Source: Leptospira saintgironsiae
GTDB lineage: Bacteria; Spirochaetota; Leptospiria; Leptospirales; Leptospiraceae
Reading direction: 5' to 3'
DNA: 64,000 nt
Assembly (NCBI RefSeq): GCF_002811765.1
Contig: NZ_NPDR01000001.1
Coordinates: forward strand, 992,001 to 1,056,000
The translations under genes and the position numbers were made by a program. The notes beneath the pieces are model-generated. The model had not been told where the DNA came from, made no database searches, and worked only from the letters and a program-made list of their open reading frames with translations. Below, piece by piece: positions 35,343-44,069 of this stretch (the first letter of the stretch is position 1; each line of letters begins with the position of its first letter).

Positions 35343-36245
35343 TTGTTAGAAGAAGCGAAACGCTTTTTGATCTTTGCGGTTTTTCTTTCCGCGATTTCAG
35401 TATTTTTCTCCCAACTCAGATCTCTAAATAAGGAATTTTTAGAGGCAGATTCTGGGATCCAAGTTCAGGATTCCTTAGTTAAATCGACTAACACTGGTTT
35501 TGCGGAAGAATATTTTCAGTTTTGGAAAGGACTGGTCAGTTTTGATCTAGGAGAAACTGAATCTGGAGATCCTGTACTTTCTCATATTCTCTCCAGATTT
35601 TGGCCAACATTACATTTGGCAGGATTTGCAGTTTTAACAGGCACATTCTTTTCTGTTTTTTTGGCCTTGGTTTCTCTTCTTCCTCGTTTTGGCTTTGTAG
35701 GAGAAGTTTTCGGATTTATCAGCCAACTTATCGTATCTACTCCAGTATTCGTAGTTTCTGTTTTTCTGTTAGTATTTTTTTTTCTGATACTGGGCTGGCT
35801 TCCTCCTGGTGGGTACGAACCTGGGAATACGGCTTATGTGATCCTGCCTGGAATTGCATTGGGATCTAGAGTATTCGCTAGACTTTTTATTTTTGCTCAT
35901 CAATTGGCGGGCACAGAAAAAAAATCTGCTTATACAAATGTTCTAAAAGCGAGAGGATATTCAGAAAATAGAATATTATTCCGACATATTCTACTCAAAG
36001 TTTCTCCTGTGCTTCTAATCTTGATCTTGTTAGACTTAAGCTCTTTACTTTCAGGAGCAATCGTAGTCGAGGAGATTTTCTTTTTTCCCGGGATTGGAAA
36101 ATCCATGTATCATGCGATTAGAACCATGGATTCAGCGTTACTTTCTGCACTTTTGTTTTATAGTGGGATAGTGTTTTATATCCTGACTAGAGTTTCTGAA
36201 AGAGTAAGAGACAGTCTTTTAGGTTGGGAGGCGGGCGCCGCTTGA
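35343..36245 (+). CDS. ABC transporter permease, DppB/OppB type
   Basis: 300 residues, about six membrane helices. The N-terminal part has the long periplasmic loop of OppB-type permeases (FLEADSGIQVQDSLVK to FDLGETESGDPVLSHI). The cytoplasmic coupling helix motif is visible as VLKARGYSENRILFRHILLK, which docks on the ATPase. The start is TTG, 12 bases after ptsN. Together with the next gene it forms the membrane pair of a peptide or nickel-type importer. No binding protein or ATPase gene is in this window. Confidence 0.88.
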   Translation: MLEEAKRFLIFAVFLSAISVFFSQLRSLNKEFLEADSGIQVQDSLVKSTNTGFAEEYFQFWKGLVSFDLGETESGDPVLSHILSRFWPTLHLAGFAVLTGTFFSVFLALVSLLPRFGFVGEVFGFISQLIVSTPVFVVSVFLLVFFFLILGWLPPGGYEPGNTAYVILPGIALGSRVFARLFIFAHQLAGTEKKSAYTNVLKARGYSENRILFRHILLKVSPVLLILILLDLSSLLSGAIVVEEIFFFPGIGKSMYHAIRTMDSALLSALLFYSGIVFYILTRVSERVRDSLLGWEAGAA

Positions 36246-37012
36246 AAACTCTAAACCTGCTTCGTTACGGCACAATTTCCCTATATCTAGTTTTAGTTAT
36301 ATTCGGAATATTATTCAAAGCCGCTCCTACAGAATTGAACTTAAAGGAATCCTTTCTTCCTCCTTCTTTTGATTTTCCATTCGGTAAAGATAGATTGGGA
36401 AGAGATGTGTTCTCCATGTTTGCATATGGAAGTTTAGCCACTTTCTTATTTGCATTTCCTGCGAGAGTCCTTACATTAGCAGTAGCTTCTTTGATCGGAT
36501 TGGTATCTTATACCAGCCCATTCTTTAAGAAGAATATATTCTCTCCCTTGTCTTCTGTGTTTGTTTCTCTACCTTCTTTACTTTTAGCTCTACTTGTAGT
36601 TCAGGTTTTTGGAGCAGGGCCTATCCCTTTATTCTTAGCAATCGTGCTTGGAGATTGGGCACAGGCTTATGAAACGGTTCGAGCTAAAATAGACGAGGTA
36701 AGTACAAGCGGATATGCGCTAGCTGCTTCTTGTTTTGGAGCGAGTAAGTCTTATGTTTTTCGGGCACATCTTCTTCCTCAGGCATTTCAAATATTGAGAG
36801 TACTTTTATTTACGGGACTTCCAGCTGTTGTGATGACTCTTGCAATATTCGGATTTTTAGGAATTTCTGCAGGCGGAGAAGTATTTGGTCCAGGTCTTGG
36901 AGAACAAATTGCGTTTTCTAAAGATTATGCGCAAAATGCTCCTTGGTCTTTAGTGTTTCCTACACTAGGGATTTTAGGTTTAGTAATGACTGTAGGAGGA
37001 AAACGTTCTTGA
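36242..37012 (+). CDS. ABC transporter permease, DppC/OppC type
   Basis: 256 residues from the TTG at 36242, which overlaps the stop of the previous gene as TTGA and lies 10 bases behind GGGAGG; a TTG at 36224 is possible but less fitting. Five or six membrane helices. The substrate-gate segment FPFGKDRLGRDVFSMFAYG is a hallmark of DppC-type permeases, and the EAA-like coupling loop reads GYALAASCFGASKSYVFRAH. Partner of the DppB-type permease upstream. Its ATPases must be encoded elsewhere. Confidence 0.88.
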   Translation: MKTLNLLRYGTISLYLVLVIFGILFKAAPTELNLKESFLPPSFDFPFGKDRLGRDVFSMFAYGSLATFLFAFPARVLTLAVASLIGLVSYTSPFFKKNIFSPLSSVFVSLPSLLLALLVVQVFGAGPIPLFLAIVLGDWAQAYETVRAKIDEVSTSGYALAASCFGASKSYVFRAHLLPQAFQILRVLLFTGLPAVVMTLAIFGFLGISAGGEVFGPGLGEQIAFSKDYAQNAPWSLVFPTLGILGLVMTVGGKRS

Positions 37013-38637
37013 AACTGTTATTCTTCCGAAAGGTATTCGCTTTTATTTTACTGATCTGTTTGTCCCCTTTATTCGTTGGAACTCCAACTTATGCGATAGA
37101 TGAGTATTATCGCCTTCCCGAATATTCTTCTGCTGAGAAGATACGGTTCGAGAAGGAAAGAAAACTTTGTATTTTTCCACTTAGGAATTTATCCGGAGAT
37201 ACTTCTTTGGATTTTTATTCTTCAGGATATGCTTCTGTTCTATATTCTGGTTTAAAATCTTTAGTTCAGATCTATGACGAATCTTTAATCCCTAAATCTA
37301 TCCAACATCCTTTTGGTCCAAATCCGTCTGAAGTTAAACCGAATTTAAGAGAAGGGGAATGGGATTACAAAGGTCTTGAAAAATTAAAGAAAGAAGAACT
37401 TTCTTTAAACGTTTCGAGGGATCCTAGATATCTAACTTTAAAAGTTCAGCCTTACGAAGCAGAAACTGCTCCTGATGAGGGTTTTCTGATCCCAATCTCC
37501 AGAAAATACGACTGTTTTTACTCTACTTACGGCGAATTTGAGAAGAAGGGAGAAGAAATCCGAATTAATATCCGGCTGAGATCTTCTAAAGACGGATCTA
37601 AAAAAGAATTCTCTCATAAAACTAGTGTTAGGCGATCTTACCAAGAATTAAATCCAGTTATTGAAGAAATTCGCAAAACACTTTTAGGAAAACATACTAA
37701 AGCACTTTCTGTCAAAACTGGGAACCAATACGATTCGCTTGTATTTTTAGATGGGAATTATATAGGTAAAACTCCTTTAAAAAGAAATGATGTTCTTTCT
37801 GGGATACACGATATCCGCATCACTAAAAACGGATATTCTGAATGGATCGGCCAAGTGGACTTAAGAGAGTCTGCTAAAGATCTGGATATTACATTAGAAA
37901 AAGATAAAAAAGAAGGTTTTCTCTCTGCAGATTCTGATCCTCAAGGCGCCAAAGTATATTTAGGTTCAGAATATTTAGGAATTACTCCTCTCGTAAAAGT
38001 TCCTGTCAAGGTAGGTTGGAACAGATTGAGATTCGTTTTAGCTGATCATGTAGATCAATTCAAAGGAGTTGAGATCAAAAAAGGAGAAGTTTCCGAGATC
38101 AAGGCTAAATTCAAAGAAGGAGAATCTGTTTCTTATTATAGGAACAAAAAGTATTTATTTTTAGATCATACCTACGATGACTTCGCGATCTATTCACTTT
38201 ACGGAAGTTTATTCTTTTATGCAGGATACTATTATTTCAATTTAAGAGCTGACCAAGCTTTAGAAAATGCAAGGCCTATGGTTCAGATTACAAATTTTGC
38301 AGCTCTTCAAGAATTGCAACAATCCTCTCCTAATACCCAAACATTTGCTCTTTCTTATTTTTATCAGGAAAGTATCTATAATGATGCTAAGAACAAGTCT
38401 GATTATTTCAGATCTATCTCCGGAAGATTCGGAAAACACCAAGGCATTCATGGTGGACTCATGTTGTACGGGATCGGTACGATGCTTTTATTATCTGCGA
38501 CGTTTTATGCTCTTGGATTAGATTCTGAAACCTTAGAAGTAGGAGTGGCTCCAGTGAAAACAATGCCTACATTCGTAAGAGGTATAGAAGGACAGTATGA
38601 AACAGAGTCTTACGCAAAATTTAATATGAGATTTTGA
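37009..38637 (+). CDS. PEGA-domain exported protein
   Basis: 542 residues from the TTG at 37009, which forms a TTGA overlap with the permease stop and lies 8 bases behind AGGAGGA; the longer frame to 36943 is rejected. A signal peptide follows (MKLLFFRKVFAFILLICLSP, cleaved near Ala29). Two tandem PEGA domains lie at about 225-290 and 295-360 (FLDGNYIGKTPLKRN and YLGSEYLGITPLVKV). Two hydrophobic segments near 390 and 475 may be membrane helices. PEGA domains are found in envelope proteins and probably bind wall or surface ligands. Its place after two permeases suggests an accessory envelope role. Confidence 0.85.
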   Translation: MKLLFFRKVFAFILLICLSPLFVGTPTYAIDEYYRLPEYSSAEKIRFEKERKLCIFPLRNLSGDTSLDFYSSGYASVLYSGLKSLVQIYDESLIPKSIQHPFGPNPSEVKPNLREGEWDYKGLEKLKKEELSLNVSRDPRYLTLKVQPYEAETAPDEGFLIPISRKYDCFYSTYGEFEKKGEEIRINIRLRSSKDGSKKEFSHKTSVRRSYQELNPVIEEIRKTLLGKHTKALSVKTGNQYDSLVFLDGNYIGKTPLKRNDVLSGIHDIRITKNGYSEWIGQVDLRESAKDLDITLEKDKKEGFLSADSDPQGAKVYLGSEYLGITPLVKVPVKVGWNRLRFVLADHVDQFKGVEIKKGEVSEIKAKFKEGESVSYYRNKKYLFLDHTYDDFAIYSLYGSLFFYAGYYYFNLRADQALENARPMVQITNFAALQELQQSSPNTQTFALSYFYQESIYNDAKNKSDYFRSISGRFGKHQGIHGGLMLYGIGTMLLLSATFYALGLDSETLEVGVAPVKTMPTFVRGIEGQYETESYAKFNMRF

Positions 38638-39832
38638 TATAAGAATACAATCTAAAACTTCCAAGTACTAATATGCCTTCTTCCTTATCTGAAGGTTTTA
38701 GTATTTCTGAAAGTTTTTCTGGAAGTATCGAGAAGGGCCCATATCCTTCTGGAAGTTTGAATTCTTTTGAATCTAAAAAATACAAATTTGAGTTTTGGGT
38801 TTTTGTATAATCCAAAAGTTTTTCCGCCATTGACTCTCCTTCTTTGTCCGGTAAAAATCCAGCTAAGATAGAGAATCTTTTTCCTGGAAATGCAGATTGC
38901 AAAGAAGCAAGAGTGACTCTGATTGCATCTGGATTATGAGCCGGATCAAATACGACAAATGGAGAATTGGATATAATTTCTAATCTACCAGGTGGCCTGG
39001 GGAGAGGTTTTGTAATTGCTTTTTCCGTTCTTTCGATCCCGATTTTGTTTTTTGAAATGATCTCTTCTAATCTATGTACAATAAATTTTACGTATTCTTG
39101 GTTATGATCTAAATAAGATCTTCCTTCCGGTAAGGAAGGATAAAGATATAGTTCTAATTTTTTTTCGGAACAAAATTCTTTCAGTATTTTTAAGAGAGAA
39201 GGTTCCGGTTCTAACGCAAATACTATCTTAGTTCTTTCGGAAACTATTCCTAACTTCTCCTTTAGGATTGCATCTTTTGTATTTCCTAAAACAGCCTTAT
39301 GATCTTCTCCGATAGCGCATACTACAAGTACGTCAGAGTCAGCCAGTTTCGTGGCATCTAATCTTCCTCCGAGACCTGCCTCATATACTTGGACTGCAAT
39401 ATCCTTTTTTTCGAATAAAACGAAAGAGCCTAAAGTAAACCATTCAAACCAAGATAAAAAGGAAAGTTCCTCTGAATTGCCATCAGTAAACAGTATATTA
39501 GAAATCTCTTTTAGATCTTCTTCGGTTATCGGGTCAAAATTCGGGCTGAGGCGGATCCTTTCTTTTGGATCGAATAAATGGGGAGAAGTATATAAACCTG
39601 TTTTATATCCTAGATTGGAAAAACTTCCCGCTAAAAAGTGAGAAACGGAGCCTTTTCCGTTTGTACCTACCACTGAGATCCTAAGTCTTTCTTTTTTTCG
39701 ATTTCTCCAGCCATGTGAATCGACAAGATTACGGAATGGATCCAGAGAATAATCCCCAAATACATTAAAATTCCTGGTCTTCTCTAAATTGGTTAATTTG
39801 GATCCGAATTCTAAAAAATCTGGGTTAGACAT
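38621..39832 (-). CDS. folC: Dihydrofolate synthase / folylpolyglutamate synthase
   Basis: 403 residues, Mur-ligase-like enzyme that adds glutamate to dihydropteroate or folates using ATP. The P-loop reads VGTNGKGSVSHFLAGSF near residue 55, followed by the characteristic GLYTSPHLFDPKERI. The C-terminal domain has PGRLEIISNSPFVVFDPAHNPDA, the family's usual substrate-domain motif. Its 3' end overlaps that of the convergent PEGA gene by 17 bases. aroE lies 21 bases upstream on the same strand, so folate and chorismate pathway genes are paired here. Confidence 0.93.
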   Translation of the reverse strand: MSNPDFLEFGSKLTNLEKTRNFNVFGDYSLDPFRNLVDSHGWRNRKKERLRISVVGTNGKGSVSHFLAGSFSNLGYKTGLYTSPHLFDPKERIRLSPNFDPITEEDLKEISNILFTDGNSEELSFLSWFEWFTLGSFVLFEKKDIAVQVYEAGLGGRLDATKLADSDVLVVCAIGEDHKAVLGNTKDAILKEKLGIVSERTKIVFALEPEPSLLKILKEFCSEKKLELYLYPSLPEGRSYLDHNQEYVKFIVHRLEEIISKNKIGIERTEKAITKPLPRPPGRLEIISNSPFVVFDPAHNPDAIRVTLASLQSAFPGKRFSILAGFLPDKEGESMAEKLLDYTKTQNSNLYFLDSKEFKLPEGYGPFSILPEKLSEILKPSDKEEGILVLGSFRLYSYIKISY

Positions 39833-39853
39833 TTATAATTTTCTAATACTTTT

Positions 39854-40720
39854 TCAGGTATATCCGAGGGCTTTTAATAGTCGATATCTTCCTTTTTCTA
39901 TTAGCTCAGGACTTAAGCTCACACCTGTGAATAATCTAAATTGTTCTACTGCTTGGTAGAGAAGCATTTCTGTCCCAGGTACAATATTCGCACCCTTCTT
40001 CTTAGCCCCTAAAACCAAGGGAGTTTCCAATGGGTTATAAACTATATCGAATACAACTTGTCCTTCTGTAAAACAAGACTCTGGAATAGCTGGTCCTGGA
40101 TCTTTTCCTTTCATTCCGAGAGGAGTTGTATGAATGACCAGAGAATATTCTGAAAAATTCTTTTGAACTTCGTTTAGATCCGAGGATTGGATCTTTGCGG
40201 AAGAAATATTAGAGAGTAGTCCAATTAATTCTTCGGAGGTTTTGGAATTTCTTGCTGCGATAGTAAGATCTTTCACACCAGCTTCTTTCAATAATGTGAA
40301 AGAAATTCCGCGAGCGCTTCCTCCACTTCCGATCAATAGAACTTTTCCTTTTAAACTTTCAGGAAATGATTCTTGGATAGATCGAACTGCACCGATTCCG
40401 TCCGTATTATACGCGCTAATCGATCCGTTCTCAAAAACTAAAGTGTTACTTGCTTTAACTGTTTGGGAAGTCTGGTCTGTTTTGTCTGCGAGAAGGAACG
40501 CAGATTCCTTATGAGGAATTGTGACTGATAAACCTCTGACTCCGAACTTGGACAAAGAAAGAAGTTCCTTTTTTTCCAAAGTTTCCACTGGAAAAACCAA
40601 ATATCCGCAGTCCAGACTCAGGTCTTCATACCATGAGCTATGTAGTAAGGGTGATAAGGTATGAGATAAGGGCTGGCCTACGATTCCGAAGTATTTTGAG
40701 CTGTCTCGAAAGATTTTCAA
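39854..40720 (-). CDS. aroE: Shikimate dehydrogenase
   Basis: 288 residues from the TTG at 40720. This start is chosen because family homology begins at KYFGIVGQPLSHTLSPLLHS, and the 38 residues before it would overlap the divergent membrane protein gene. NADPH-dependent reduction of 3-dehydroshikimate to shikimate in aromatic synthesis. Catalytic Lys lies in VTIPHKESAF and Asp in YNTDGIG; the nucleotide-binding loop is LIGSGGSARGISF. The protein has the normal family length. Followed after 21 bases by folC. Confidence 0.92.
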   Translation of the reverse strand: MKIFRDSSKYFGIVGQPLSHTLSPLLHSSWYEDLSLDCGYLVFPVETLEKKELLSLSKFGVRGLSVTIPHKESAFLLADKTDQTSQTVKASNTLVFENGSISAYNTDGIGAVRSIQESFPESLKGKVLLIGSGGSARGISFTLLKEAGVKDLTIAARNSKTSEELIGLLSNISSAKIQSSDLNEVQKNFSEYSLVIHTTPLGMKGKDPGPAIPESCFTEGQVVFDIVYNPLETPLVLGAKKKGANIVPGTEMLLYQAVEQFRLFTGVSLSPELIEKGRYRLLKALGYT

Positions 40721-40781
40721 TGGGTTCCGCTTCTTTTTTACTAAAATTCTCGACTTTATCCGAAAACCCGGAAAACCTGTA

Positions 40782-41180
40782 ATGCAGATGGGAATCCTGG
40801 CCTCGCTCAACGATTTTCTCCCTTTACTCGGCACTCAACCCTTTTTAGTTTTAGCTTCTTCTTCGGGTTGGTGGACGACATTCACGGATATACTGTTTGT
40901 TCTGTCTATTAGTGGTGGATTAGCCTGGTATTTTTATTATTATAAAAGAAAGGATCTTTTAGGTGGTTACTGGGTGGCGTTTTTAGTCGCTATTCTGGGA
41001 TCTCTGATCATTCTTTCTATCTTCCAAGACCTGATCCGAGAAGTGGTGTATTGGTTAATCTCACCAAAGATCGGAATCTACCAGGTTGCAAATGTGAATT
41101 TGATCGCGGTTTTGTTGGGCGGATACTCAATGCTCTATATTATGAACCGTATCAATCATAATAAAGAACGCAGAGACTAA
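40782..41180 (+). CDS. Hypothetical membrane protein, 132 aa
   Basis: Three likely membrane helices: about 33-52 (DILFVLSISGGLAWYFYYY), 62-82 (YWVAFLVAILGSLIILSIF) and 100-120 (NLIAVLLGGYSMLYIMN). They are framed by a basic KRKD loop and a basic tail. No known family. The start is ATG at 40782 or at 40788; the latter would lose two residues. It is divergent from aroE, and the gap is short (61 bases) once aroE is started at 40720. Confidence 0.7.
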   Translation: MQMGILASLNDFLPLLGTQPFLVLASSSGWWTTFTDILFVLSISGGLAWYFYYYKRKDLLGGYWVAFLVAILGSLIILSIFQDLIREVVYWLISPKIGIYQVANVNLIAVLLGGYSMLYIMNRINHNKERRD

Positions 41181-41227
41181 ATCTAAACTTTCTCGAATGC
41201 TTCCGGGGTTTATCTCGGGAGCAAAAC

Positions 41228-41998
41228 TTATTTCTTCTTTTGTTTTTCCGCCAAAGTCATTTCGAATACTTTTGCGTATTTTAGAAAATTATAATAGAAG
41301 CCCATAATTGCGAGGATCAGTCCTCTTCTTCCGTCCAAAAATCCTAATCTTACAAAATACATCCAAAAGGATTTATATCCCGCTTCTAATAGAGCTAAGA
41401 TTAAACCGCTACGTTTTCCTTTTCCGAATTTTTCAGTAGCAGCAAGTTCAGAGTATCGATTGATAAAGCTAACATGATCGAATAGATTTTCGTAAGAATA
41501 ATGGAATACAGGATGTTTTAACTTTTTCCTTTTTCCGGATAATTCCACTGCTTCATGGACCTTTCCGCCCACAAATTTGCCTTTGGAGCTTAAGAATAAT
41601 CTGGCTCTATAATTTGGATACCAGCCCCCGTGTCGGATCCATTTCCCCATGTACATTGTAAGCCTTGGGATTATAAATCCGTCTTCTTCCGGTTCTCCAT
41701 TCTTGAATAAACTTTTGATCTCTTCTTTTAGGCCTGGAGAAAGTTCTTCGTCTGCATCCAGAGTGAGTATCCAAGGATTTACGGCTAAAGAGATTACATG
41801 GTTTTTTTGAGAAACGTAATCATCAAACTTTCGGAGAACTACCTTGGCTCCCTTTTGTTTTGCGATACTTTCGGTTCTATCTTTAGAACCGGAATCTAAA
41901 ACTATGATCTCGTTTACGAAATCTAGAGAAGATAGACATCTTTCGATATTATCTTCTTCGTTTAATGTGATGATACAGGCTGAGATTGGTAACATCAA
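41228..41998 (-). CDS. Family 2 glycosyltransferase (WaaE/KdtX-like)
   Basis: 256 residues. The GT-A core is complete: ISACIITLNEEDNIERCLSSL, IIVLDSGSKDRT, and the DxD region LTLDADEELSPGLKEEI. A hydrophobic patch near the C-terminus (about 205-245) would attach it to the inner membrane. Relatives add glucose or heptose units to the lipopolysaccharide inner core. The start codon overlaps the stop of the HATPase gene upstream (ATGA). Confidence 0.9.
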   Translation of the reverse strand: MMLPISACIITLNEEDNIERCLSSLDFVNEIIVLDSGSKDRTESIAKQKGAKVVLRKFDDYVSQKNHVISLAVNPWILTLDADEELSPGLKEEIKSLFKNGEPEEDGFIIPRLTMYMGKWIRHGGWYPNYRARLFLSSKGKFVGGKVHEAVELSGKRKKLKHPVFHYSYENLFDHVSFINRYSELAATEKFGKGKRSGLILALLEAGYKSFWMYFVRLGFLDGRRGLILAIMGFYYNFLKYAKVFEMTLAEKQKKK

Positions 41999-42687
41999 GC
42001 GCGGGAAAAATCCTGGTCTCTTACGGATTTAAAATTAGACGAAAGAGGAACTTCCAATCTGGCGATGGTTACGTCTTTGCGGATGATGATCCTGAAAAAA
42101 GAAGGATCGATACCTTCTCCTTTTAGCATGATTAATATAAGTGCAAGTCCCAATCCGGCTCCTTCCGTATTGTCAGCGTTATCTAAATAGAATTGAGCAA
42201 TGTCTCCGTACTGCATTCCTTTTTCTAATTTTTCGCGGAGGGATTTTTCTTCTTCTATGGTGACTGGAGTATTGTTTGTGACTTCTACCCGAATTCCGTC
42301 CATGGAATAATCGAATGAGATCAGACAGAAATATCCCTTCTTTTTGGATTTGTTTCCGTATTCTTCCGCCATACTTTCGGAGAATAATTGCTTATATTCG
42401 GAGACTCCTTTTTTGTACTGGATCGGATTTTCTATATCGTATCCTTTTTCCTCGAAGAATATCCTTTTTTGATTTGCCTTGCAGGCGTTGATCGATAATT
42501 CTTTTACGATAGTGTAAATCGTTGGAACAAGGGTGGGATAAGTGACTTTATCCAAGATAAGCTCGATCGCTTGTTGGATATGTTCCTCTACCGATCTGGT
42601 GATCCGATGGGTCTTTAAAGAGAGGATTCTTCCGTCCTCCACCGTAAGCCGGATATTGTCTGATATATCCCGGATTTCCTGACCCAT
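41995..42687 (-). CDS. Orphan HATPase-domain protein
   Basis: 230 residues with a GHKL-type ATP-binding fold but no phosphoacceptor domain. The N box reads TIVKELSINACKANQKRIFF near residue 60, and the ATP lid ends in NTEGAGLGLALILIMLKGEG near 168-187. A basic insertion (about 85-125) separates them. It could be a serine kinase of the RsbW type or a sensor module lacking its dimerisation domain. AAGG precedes the ATG. It overlaps the glycosyltransferase by 4 bases, an unexpected coupling of signalling with sugar transfer. Confidence 0.8.
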   Translation of the reverse strand: MGQEIRDISDNIRLTVEDGRILSLKTHRITRSVEEHIQQAIELILDKVTYPTLVPTIYTIVKELSINACKANQKRIFFEEKGYDIENPIQYKKGVSEYKQLFSESMAEEYGNKSKKKGYFCLISFDYSMDGIRVEVTNNTPVTIEEEKSLREKLEKGMQYGDIAQFYLDNADNTEGAGLGLALILIMLKGEGIDPSFFRIIIRKDVTIARLEVPLSSNFKSVRDQDFSRA

Positions 42688-42776
42688 TAACCTTGAACTT
42701 TTCGGAACTCGATTTGTTTGTCAAGAGACTCATTCTAATAGCTTTAAAAAAGGTCCGTTCTAATTCGGTCCGAATT

Positions 42777-44069
42777 TTGCCGAAATTCTTCCCTTATTTT
42801 TTAGGGTGCCTTCTTTTTTCTTGGAACATCCATGCGGATTCCTGGTCTTGGAGCGGGGCTTATCTCATCCAACCGGAAACTTTGGAATATTCTGGGCCAG
42901 TTCAGATCCAAGTGAAAGACGGTTTGGTGGAGAAAATATCTTCTTCTCCCACGTCTAAGGAACCTCTGTTCATTTTGCCGGGATTCTGTGATTCTCATGT
43001 AACCTTGGGAGCAAATTCTCTAGGAGGTTGGAAAGAACGTTCAGAATTAGAATCCGATCTGAAACAATTTCTGCTACATGGGTTCACTCATATCCAAAGT
43101 ATTGCAGATCCTCCTTGGGCTTCTGAACTTTCTGAGATCAGAAAAAAGAATTCTCAGTATCCTAGGATCTCTGTTCTTCCACCTGTTTTACTTGCAGAGT
43201 CCAAAGAAATTTCTGCATCCAAAGTTTCCGGTTATAAAATCCTAAAATCACCTGAAGACGCGATGTCTTCTCTTTCTGGCAAAAGAGGAAAGATCCATTT
43301 ATTCTTAAGGCATAACGAAGGTGAAACTTTCGAAGTAGATGGAAAACTTTTATATAGAATGAGAAGTGAAGCGGAGAAGAATGGTTTAGAATTATCAGTT
43401 TCCACTTTCGGAGAAGAATTTGCAAACTGGGAAGCATTGTCTTCCGAAACGAAGGTGTTGTATCATCCTATTCCGGAAACTTCTTCCATTCGTCCCGTTG
43501 CTCATAATTTGGTGAAACAGATTTGGGCACCACTTTTCGGGATCTATTTTACTAGAAAAGGAATAGGAACTTCTTCCTTTGCAGAAGAATGGGAAAAATG
43601 GACCCAATGGAGTCCTACTTTTAAAGAAAGAGCACTGTCTAAAGAAGTGTTATCTACTTTGCCTGCACTTTCCGAATCGGAAAGAGAAGAAGCGGAGAAA
43701 GAATACGAATCCTATCTTGCTTTCTTGAGGGCCCGCAAGAATCTGACCTTAAGGATCTTACTCGGTTCGGGTGCGGGTCACCAATTACAGTTTCCTGGGA
43801 TTTCCGGCTGGAAGGAACTGAGAATTTTATCTGAACTTCTGGGACCCAAAGAAGCATTGAGAGCGGCAACCGAAACCACCTGCCAATATTTGGGAGCGGC
43901 TCATGAGGGGAAGATCCGAGTAGGAAAACCGGCTCATCTTTTGATTTTTAGAGAAGACCCTCTTCAAAATTGGGATAAACTAAAAACATTAAGAACGGTT
44001 GTGACGGAGAGAGTGAAAACCGAGATCTCTTCTCCTGAAAAAAAGAAAACAGAGAGGCGGAGACGATGA
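42777..44069 (+). CDS. Exported amidohydrolase-like protein lacking metal ligands
   Basis: 430 residues from the TTG at 42777, chosen because it gives a clean signal peptide (PKFFPYFLGCLLFSWNIHADS) and leaves room for a divergent promoter; the frame stays open to a TTG at 42693. The overall pattern is amidohydrolase: FILPGFCDSHVTLG near residue 70 and EGKIRVGKPAHLLIFREDPL at the C-terminus. The metal-binding HxH is HVT, the later His of the barrel is Ser (LSVSTFG), and the GTD motif is GSG. Catalysis of the usual kind is therefore unlikely. The S1-domain gene overlaps by 4 bases. Confidence 0.75.
   Translation: MPKFFPYFLGCLLFSWNIHADSWSWSGAYLIQPETLEYSGPVQIQVKDGLVEKISSSPTSKEPLFILPGFCDSHVTLGANSLGGWKERSELESDLKQFLLHGFTHIQSIADPPWASELSEIRKKNSQYPRISVLPPVLLAESKEISASKVSGYKILKSPEDAMSSLSGKRGKIHLFLRHNEGETFEVDGKLLYRMRSEAEKNGLELSVSTFGEEFANWEALSSETKVLYHPIPETSSIRPVAHNLVKQIWAPLFGIYFTRKGIGTSSFAEEWEKWTQWSPTFKERALSKEVLSTLPALSESEREEAEKEYESYLAFLRARKNLTLRILLGSGAGHQLQFPGISGWKELRILSELLGPKEALRAATETTCQYLGAAHEGKIRVGKPAHLLIFREDPLQNWDKLKTLRTVVTERVKTEISSPEKKKTERRRR

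Noticed and set aside
35343..38637. Whole peptide-import operon
   Set aside because: Only the two permeases are present; no ATPase or binding protein follows, so the term operon for a full transporter is not supported.
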